Assembly: GCA_050084985.1 (NCBI GenBank)
Contig: JBITNC010000001.1
Location: 180,110,001-180,174,000, forward strand
DNA from: Nageia nagi
Lineage: Eukaryota > Pinophyta
Length of the DNA stretch: 64,000 nt
Direction of reading: 5' to 3'
Under the pieces are notes generated by a model. The model had not been told where the DNA came from. It saw nothing but the letters and a program-made list of their open reading frames with translations, and did not search any database. The translations under genes were made by a program, and so were the position numbers. Shown here piece after piece: positions 57,124 to 64,000 of this stretch. Every line of letters starts with the position of its first letter. Position 1 is the first letter of the stretch.

Positions 57124-59454
57124 AAGCACCATGGAGATTACCCTGCTTTCAAGTGATAGACGTGCCTTGATAATATTTTGCAAGCACTTGATATACGTGC
57201 ATGACAAGGTATGGTGCAAGAAAGCTTCCACTACTTGTACTTTGCCTATTAGAATAGGAGAGTACGAATGCACCGCTTGGCGCTCCGTCCCTTCCATGAA
57301 GAAAGAGTTGCAGTGTTATTTCTTTTAGTCTAAACAGGCAGTGGATAATTACGATCCTGATGGTAGAATCAATGAATTCTTCAAGAAGACTTGGCAGTCC
57401 ACTTATCTGCATCAATCTCTCGATGATATAGAGAAGTACCGAAATGTCCTTGATCAAGTCCATATTCAAGCAATACATAGAGACTTGGCAAAAGGATAGA
57501 AAGGGATCAAGATAAGTGGTACAAACAAGACCATTGGAGAAAGTAGCAAGCAAAAATCTCCCATACTGGCCACGAAGTCATCACTACCCATCAAGATGCC
57601 TCCATTACTAACCAGGAAGTCCTCATCAAACACTTACATAGTTCCATTCATTTCACCATCCGTGGCATTGACACAAGGATAATTTGGTCAATATGCTACC
57701 ATGAGCATTCTGGGACAAACTATTGTTGAAGTTGTGCAAGCTTGCAAGGACTAATTGATAATCTAGCAAACACAGAGGAAGGCCACTTCATGTCCACTCA
57801 AACAAGTAAAGAGGGTTGTGGACAATGTTCCTAATGGCCCATCTAGAGATGGACAATTGTATCCCCTTGGTTTCGATTCTTCAACTTCCTCTACTTCAAG
57901 CTCAAGCATAGACCAAGACAGTTCAAACCGTGATGATGAAGATATTGCTGATGAAGTAGACATGGTTCATGAGATTGCTTTGTTCTCAGGTGATGAATCA
58001 GAAACAATTGAAGAGATCCTCATCATGGATCATCCTATGATAGAGGTACTTGTACAAGAGGTGACAAGGCCTACATCTGTAAAGAATCCTAGACCTCAGA
58101 GACAAAAGAAGACACCTCCGTCTCGGAAAAAGACTCCATTGAATCCTCAAAGAAAAATTCCCAAATCTAAGGGAATGGCTTCTTCATCAGGAGGAGATGG
58201 AGGGAACAAATAGAATGAGGGTGAGAACGATAAGAAAGGAATAAAAGGAAGGAGATCAAGCATCAAGGTAATCAAGAGAGACAAGTAGCTACATTTGAAG
58301 ATCCTTAGCCATAGTACAACTTCGACATGAATGTGCTCTTAACCAACTTAAGAGCATATCATCCATCTGAAGCATGTGTCGACATTGATATTGACCAGGA
58401 TTCAGACGAAGAGCTTGAGCATATAGCTTCTTTTGTCTTTATGAAGGATCACTCCATTATCACTGACATAGTTGTCGCTCGAAGGAAGAGGAATGCTAGT
58501 GGGGACTAAGGGCCATGCTAGAAGATTGGACCTATGGGTAGACAACATGCAATAATTACAAATTTTGTAGCTATAACTGAAGAAATCATTTCGAAAAACG
58601 TAGAAATCAAGGAGCTAAAAAAAGAGTTGTTTGGGCAAAGAAAGCTAACAATGGAAATCGAGGTTGCGAACTCGACAATTGAAGATATCAAGAGGAAGAT
58701 TTCCTTGAACACTGAGAGCTATAAAAGAGGAATGGATGAAAAAAACAAAAGAAGCCATCCAAGGGTTATTCTTAGAAATAGCCAACTTTTACATTGAAAA
58801 GACAGGAACATCTGTCGTCAAAGATAAAATTCAAGAGTTGATTGCTAGATAGAGTTGATTGCTAGATAGGGCACAAAATATGAGGTGATGTATGACTTAT
58901 GAAGGAGAGTTTGTAGCAAGCCGATACAACTTGACTTTTGCCAACAATTCTTCTATCAATATGACTGTATGTTTTATGTAGTAGCTAAGTGTCAGGATTT
59001 CATTCAAATCAGGATGCAATTGAAGAATAACTTGAAGAAGCAAATATATGAATACCCGTTTGGGGTGAAGTTGATCGAAGAAGATGGATGTGACATAGAA
59101 TATGGTTTGGTGATTGATGAAGTTCAAACCATGATCAAGGACTTTCTACACATTGAAGACGTCAACATCCTCAAAATTGACAAAGAGATCAAGTATGGTA
59201 GAAAGTTATCAGTATGGTGCAATCAAATGAGGAACACTTCAAGGACCATTACCGTGTACCTATTGGCTAATGAAGGCATGATGGAGATTCTCACCACAGA
59301 AATCATAAATAGAGAGGTTTTCATGGGGTCAACTTCGAGGAAGTCATTACGCATCATGTGCAATCTACGAATCAACCATTTTAAAACTAGTCAAATTCCT
59401 ATTTTTGTAATCAATCAGCTTGGCAAGTTGAACACCAAAAGTCAATCATGTTAG

Positions 59455-60325
59455 CTGACTTTGTGAAATGTAATATTTTAAATATTTTTTTATTAGAATT
59501 AGGGCAACACTTGGAAACCTTAGATAGTCTATAAATAGATCCAAGGTGGTCTTATTTTTGGAGAATTGAAATTTTGAGAAAAAGTAAAAAAAAAATTTAA
59601 GAGAAAAATTTGAAAATTTTGTACAACTCTTTAACAAAGCTAATACAAAATGGTGACTTGAAGACTAAAGTCATTTTGTCATTTGTGGAGTTGTGAATTG
59701 GATTTTTTTGTGGCTTTCTTTTATAATTTTAATGCTTTCACGTCTTTATTTTAAAACTCACGAGATTTAGGAAAAAATGTTGAAAATTCTCTAAAGCATT
59801 TGAATTACTCTTAGATTGTTACTTGTCCATCACTCGCACAAAAAATAAACATATTCTGAATCTACTTTCTTTCTATGCCATCTGATTTGAAAACTTTCAT
59901 TCAAAACAAGTTAGCAAACGTTTGTTCCAAGCTAAGTTCTTTTGATTGCATTGTTCCTGTTCATGGAGTACCGACAATCAACCTTGCTTTATGCTCTACC
60001 TTTGAAGATAATTTGGATTCGTGTCATTTACTTCAAACTAGATTGACTGAAGGAAACCTTCTTGATTGATTTGGAATGAATCTAATTTAGACAATTCTTT
60101 ATTGTGGTGAATATTATATTAACGTATTCTCTTTTTATTTGCTTATTTTCCTTTTCTTGCTTTCTGTTTTTAAAAAAAATACAACAACTTTCAGTTATTG
60201 CATAAACACCACAATCCCTAAAAACAAACATGAGTTAACATCTACTACCTCCCTTAATCCACTGAACTGATTCCGAAGAACAAAGTTATAAAATTGAGCT
60301 ACCTTTAAAACGGGAATTCGAATAA
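59455..60325. other. Sequence after unknown frame 2, possibly LTR-like
   Basis: Begins with TTAGCTGACTTTGTG. ATTAGGGCAACACTTGG and CTATAAATAGATCC at 59499-59541 recall an LTR promoter, as at 47085-47130. A 64-codon frame at 59875-60069 (MPSDLKTFIQNKLANVCSKL) matches nothing I know. No boundary is clear. Confidence 0.3.
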
Positions 60326-60329
60326 GCCT

Positions 60330-61360
60330 TGGGGTTTCAGTTCTTTCAAGAGGAGATAGGTAACACTAGTCTCACCACAGTGTTGGGACCCCTTTCCCAT
60401 TCATTCATCCCCCATACGAGCCTTGTTAGAGGAAAGACTTTTGTCCCAACAAAGTCTTTCCAAACTTGTGCCCTCTTTCTGTTTCCAACTCTCCAAAAAA
60501 GGCCTTTCTGTATAATAAGAGCTTCTTTCTTCAATGCTTTCCAGACCTTTGATCCTCTCCCATTGATTGGAAGGCGGGGCAAGTCTTCTCTTGTATGCAT
60601 AGGATACTATTTTGTTGTTAAAATTTTGTTCCATAGTTGGTTTGGGTTCGTTATCCATCTCCAATATAGTTTTCCAGTTAGAGCTTGATTTTTTATGACC
60701 ATTGCTCTTATTCCTTATTCTCCTATCTCTTTTATCCCAACTAACTAGTGCCATTTTTCTTCTCGCCCTTTTCCCTTGACCATAGAAATTTCCTCATCAC
60801 CCTATTCAGGTCCTTCAAAACACTTTTTGGAGCTGCTATGATTGAAAATTTATAGACTCACATTGCTTGAAGACTGCTATGATTGAAAAAGTAGTTTACT
60901 TTTATTTGTTCACTAATCTTTACCCTTTAGGCTTTTGGCCATGAGAGGGATACTTAGATATTCTAGAGATAGAGCAGCCGCCGAAAATCTTACTATATTA
61001 GTGATTCTCTCACAATCTTTTTTGTCACATTGAAGAACACCACCTTAGATTTGCCTTCATTCAATAGTTGTCTTGTAGCTGTTATGTAATAGTGCAACAA
61101 ATCTTTGATGCTAGTTGCTTCTCATCATGTTACTTCTCTCCACATCCTTTTGTCATCCATGAATTGGAGGTGAGTGAGGTCAATGTTAGAACCTATACTT
61201 ATTCTTGTTATGGTGGTTTTTGCCTTCCTTTTCTTGATGAGTCTCTCCAAGCCTTTTGCATATAGGATGAATAAGTAAGATGATATGGAATCTCCTTGCT
61301 TGGCCTTGTCCATGGCCTTCTACAAAATTACAAATAACCCATTGGTGATTTTTCTTGAAT
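60330..61360 (-). mobile_element. LINE fragment with reverse transcriptase motifs
   Basis: The minus-strand frame 61313-61125 reads MDKAKQGDSISSYLFILYAK, then RLIKKRKAKTTITRIS and LTHLQFMDD, the Q-G-D-x-I-S and F-x-D-D motifs of LINE reverse transcriptase, the latter damaged (FMDD for FADD). Further on, 60790-60400, are the phrases EGPE.GDEEIS and GKGRKKNGTS.LG and a frame with MALVSWDKRDRRIRNK, corresponding to the region after the catalytic core. It is decayed, and probably the same broad LINE type as 42746-43935. Confidence 0.7.
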
Positions 61361-61379
61361 GCCAACAATGCAAAGGACG

Positions 61380-62720
61380 TTCACCAACTGTTCAAATACC
61401 TAAATATATGAAAGAAAAAAGTATTAAAAGCTTGATGTTCTCAAAAAGATTAAAAAAATTAAAATCAACTATTACTAATTTGGATGATTTCATGTGAAGT
61501 CTTCCAAAAACCTTCATAAAAAAATATTTTTGTAACAAGGAAGGCTTCTTCTAAGGTAGAAAAAGAGGTTTCTATCCATTCCTGACAAACAAACACCTTG
61601 TTCAACCCTACCCTTACGGAATAAAGGCTTTGGAAGTGAGGAAGTTGGTGGCAAATTGTGTGACACTAGGTTGAAGTTTGAACAATCTCCCTCCCATTTG
61701 TATTTTGTCTCATTAAGTTGAGAATCCACAAATGATTATAAATGAATTTTGTAATTTGTTTTGCATTGTCCATCACTTTTTGACTCAACCTATTTTTCCA
61801 ATATCCTCCACTATAAAGTCAATGCAATGGGTTGCACAAGAAGTCATAAAAATGATAGGAAACTACAAGAAGTTTTCTTGGTGTGATATATGTTGTTGCA
61901 TTGCCTGTGATAATTTGGACCACATTTTGTGGCTCGACCTCCAGTATGGTATCCTCAAGCAAGGTGAACAATTTTCATCTAGTTTTTATCTTGTCTGATG
62001 CATGTACTTATTTCAAAAACACTAGGCCCCTTGTTGAAGCAACCAAAAACTTGATGAGTATCTGGCCTCTTCCATCCATCCATCCATCCATCAAACATAA
62101 TAATGCAGCCCTTCCCCATCAAAGATCCGTCCATTCACCAAATGGTCCTTGATAGTCATCATATGTTGGGGTTTGAACCCCACACAATAAATTGTCAATG
62201 TGTTCACTATAGCCTTATTGTATGGTAACCTTGTAGCATTTAATGGAATATTGTTAAAATGTCAAAAAATTGCCATTGCTTTTCTTGCCTTTGCATGCTT
62301 TTGCTTGTTTCAGCTGGTTGCCTCAAGTGATTGTTGGCCACTTGAACTGTTATGAGGAATAAAAAGTGAACTGGCAATAAATTGTGATTGCGAGGTAGAA
62401 TCAACTACAAAGTAGCCATAATGGTACCTAGGCCTAACGCTACTCTTAGTGGCACCAAGCATAGAAGCTGAAGTGGCATAAATGCTACCCTTTTTTTTGC
62501 CTTGGTTTTCTGCTTTTGCTCCTTGAGAATGAAGGCACTCATCTCTTGCATTACCTCTAGTTCTCTATTTGAAATGCGGGCAAGATAGTATTCAACATAG
62601 TTGATCCCACCATGTATATCTTTGCTGTATTAGTTGCATTCCAATTGCCTGCCCATTTCCTTGCAGTGTTTACAACTTTCCATTCAAGGTCTCTTTCTAT
62701 ATGTATTTTTTCCTCTTAAA
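61380..62720 (-). pseudogene. hAT-superfamily transposase (BED finger and DUF659), decayed
   Basis: On the minus strand a BED-like zinc finger appears near 62690-62580: CKHC, then IHGGINYVEYYLARISNREL. DUF659 text follows: IPLNATRLPYN-like words near 62240, GFKPPTYDDYQGPFGEW-like words near 62180-62140, VVQIITGNATTYI near 61920 and CATHCIDF-type near 61840. After that come a DIGKI.WV block near 61800 and ILNLMRQNTNGRE-like text near 61710. Frameshifts are frequent, and no terminal inverted repeats or 8-bp target duplication were identified. The catalytic and hATC dimerisation parts at the C-terminal end are missing or beyond recognition. Confidence 0.7.
62071..62091. repeat. (CCAT)n microsatellite inside the hAT remnant
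   Basis: Five CCAT units; on the transposase strand they read as Trp-Met-Asp-Gly repeats. Confidence 0.85.
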
Positions 62721-62915
62721 TTTTAAATTGCATCATTATGATTAAAGAAAATAAATTACAAACTCAGTTGTAGAAAAAAACAGTCTCAGAAAAAAAAACA
62801 GCTTTAGGAAAAGAAAACGCAGGCTTAATAAAGAAAAACTCACTAGTCACTTGTTAGGGTTGTGGTATATGATTTCGATATCGGTACTCTGTAGGTTGGA
62901 AGTTGCTCTATTGCG
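62721..62915. other. AT-rich sequence, nothing recognised
   Basis: A-rich runs only, between the hAT remnant and the tandem repeat. Confidence 0.5.
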
Positions 62916-63310
62916 TTTCTGCCAGTGCAGCCAAATAATTTGCACACAAATTACTGAGTAATTGACCCTGCAAATAATCGCCAAATATTCAGCCAAACTT
63001 GCATATTCCTACATTTTTGCCTGCGCAGATGAATAATTTGCATGTTATTAGCGAATCACCAAATAATTGGCCTTATTGAAAAATTCCGCAAAAATCACAT
63101 ATACTCTTCCATTTTTGCTAGCGAAGCCAAATAATTTGTGTGGGATTGACGGATAGCTGAATAATTGGCTTCTCAAATAATTGCCAAGTACTCAGCAAAA
63201 ATCGCATATTCTTATGTTTTTGCCAGTGCAGCTGAATAATTTGCGTAGGATTCACAAATTGTCAAATAATTGAAAAATATTTGGCAAAAATCGTATATTC
63301 TGGAATATGA
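62916..63310. repeat. 98-105-bp tandem repeat, four copies
   Basis: GCCAGTGCAGCCAAATAATTTG or a close variant starts units at 62921, 63019, 63117 and 63222. Units share AATAATTGGC, CAAATATTCAGC, AAAAATCGCATATTC and TTTTTGCC. Copies differ by roughly a quarter of bases. Confidence 0.8.
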
Positions 63311-63474
63311 GATTTTTACCGAATTTTCCATTGATTATCTGTCTGACCTGATTTGATGAACAATTGGTTAAATAATCTGATTATTCATTGAATTTCTTAA
63401 CACTGTGGAATAGTCAAATTGCCAATTTGCTGTTGCGCTCATTACTTTAGGCATCTTGTCACGTGATTTTTAAG

Positions 63475-63706
63475 GAATTACACAATTTCAGAATTTCTCC
63501 TTCATGATGGAGTTGAAGCTATAAGTGGGCAGTGAGTCCAACAAGGAAGACAGCTTTGGAAGAAGATATTTTTATAGAAGGCAACAAAAAATGAATTATA
63601 CAATTTCTTCTTCATGATGGAGTTGTTGAAGCTATAAGTAGGCAGTGAGTCCAGCAAGTAAGAAAGTTTTGGAAGAAGACATTTTCATAGAAGGCAATGA
63701 AAACAC
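63475..63706. repeat. ~110-bp tandem duplication, two copies
   Basis: CTTCATGATGGAGTTG...GAAGCTATAAGT, GGCAGTGAGTCCA and TTTGGAAGAAGA occur in the same order in both copies (TTCATGATGG at 63501 and 63611). Confidence 0.8.
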
Positions 63707-64000
63707 TGTTTTGGGTCAAGTTCTGTACTTGTACGAATGCTAGTTCAGGAAAGTTTCTGTTCTTTATTATTTTGTTTTTAATAGAGTTTCACCGATAGGA
63801 TATGTATTATTTCTATAATAATAATAGTTTCTTTATTCTAGAAAAGTAATCCATTTAAATTTTTTTCTCAAGATCACTACTTGCAGTTTCTGCTTATTGC
63901 CTAATGTTTGCCTAGTCCCCCTTGTTTTAGTGATAGTTCATGTAGGACACATTACATTTTCCGTATATTAGGAAATTAGATAGATCATTTGAAACTAAGA
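63707..64000. other. Unassigned right end of window
   Basis: AT-rich, no frame or repeat recognised. Confidence 0.5.

Larger units (their letters stand above)
49774..59454 (+). pseudogene. Unknown frame 2: long decayed gene split by copia E
   Basis: Without copia E about 3.4 kb remains, room for about 1100 codons. Part 1 (49774-50808) gives MNTAKRNKELQMAKLMKD, a long open stretch at 49951-50412 (CFEVGKHCDYSKRALFD, LDNLIRDWLADDCKDHK), and after a frameshift TDHLFNPTYPVWKIYTKFL. Part 2 (57124-59454) has GRINEFFKKTWQSTY near 57362 and an acidic-then-basic linker (57818-58213; Ser/Asp/Glu, then PRPQRQKKTPP). Further on come a coiled-coil stretch (58534-58740) and a C-terminal stretch open at 58969-59454 (YEYPFGVKLIEEDGCD, IKYGRKLSVWCNQM). 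I recognise no domain. It may be the main protein of an undescribed retroelement or a decayed host gene. Confidence 0.5.

Noticed and set aside
61514-62152. Plus-strand frames over the hAT remnant
   Set aside because: The transposase likeness is on the minus strand across several frames; the plus-strand frames are shadows.

Overview
This window is nuclear DNA from a plant, most likely a conifer or another gymnosperm. The evidence is AT-rich sequence, old Ty1/copia and Ty3/gypsy elements nested several layers deep, LINE and hAT debris, and one intron-containing gene lost among transposons. The gene (40032-42312, + strand) encodes the METTL16/FIONA1-type U6 snRNA N6-adenosine methyltransferase. 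All four visible exons join in frame across GT-AG introns and carry the SAM-binding and NPPF motifs. After residue 390 no further exon is visible, so either a very long intron starts at 42313 or the gene copy is truncated. The genus is an inference and cannot be settled here.

Left part (1-22060): a stack of nested elements. Copia C (+, 18328-22060) begins abruptly inside its integrase at the edge of a reverse-strand Tat-like gypsy element (LTR 17117-18327, gag/protease 11992-15536, and a further piece of pol at 1-733). That gypsy element is split by two related copia elements in opposite orientation: A (+, 734-6157) and B (-, 6158-11991). A and B are fused through a deletion that removed the 3' half of A, nearly all of B's 3' LTR and probably the gypsy sequence between them. 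A, B, C, G (LTR 25849-26339) and a fragment at 33280-33500 share one LTR family (TGTTGGAATG...), with an initiator-Met tRNA primer site where that part survives.

Middle (22061-39701): gypsy and copia debris, then copia D (+, LTRs 28437-29104 and 39180-39701). D carries in its gag a reverse-strand element with 1.57-kb LTRs (29579-31156 and 33850-35420). In place of pol that element holds a decayed, internally repeated coiled-coil frame. D's 3' LTR ends about 330 bp before the methyltransferase start codon.

Right part (42313-64000): a 5'-truncated LINE follows exon 4. Next comes a composite, unrecognised unit. Two arrays of palindrome-bearing repeats, five units each at about 183-bp period (44320-45088 and 48166-48981), and a third array of seven ~48-bp palindromes (45383-46235) lie upstream of TATA-like sites and two unrecognised, decayed reading frames (46463-46864; 49774-59454). 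The second frame is split by copia E (50809-57118), which has a perfect 5-bp target-site duplication. Another LINE fragment, a BED/DUF659 hAT transposase pseudogene and two tandem repeats close the window. The palindrome arrays with their associated unknown frames are the best candidate for something undescribed.
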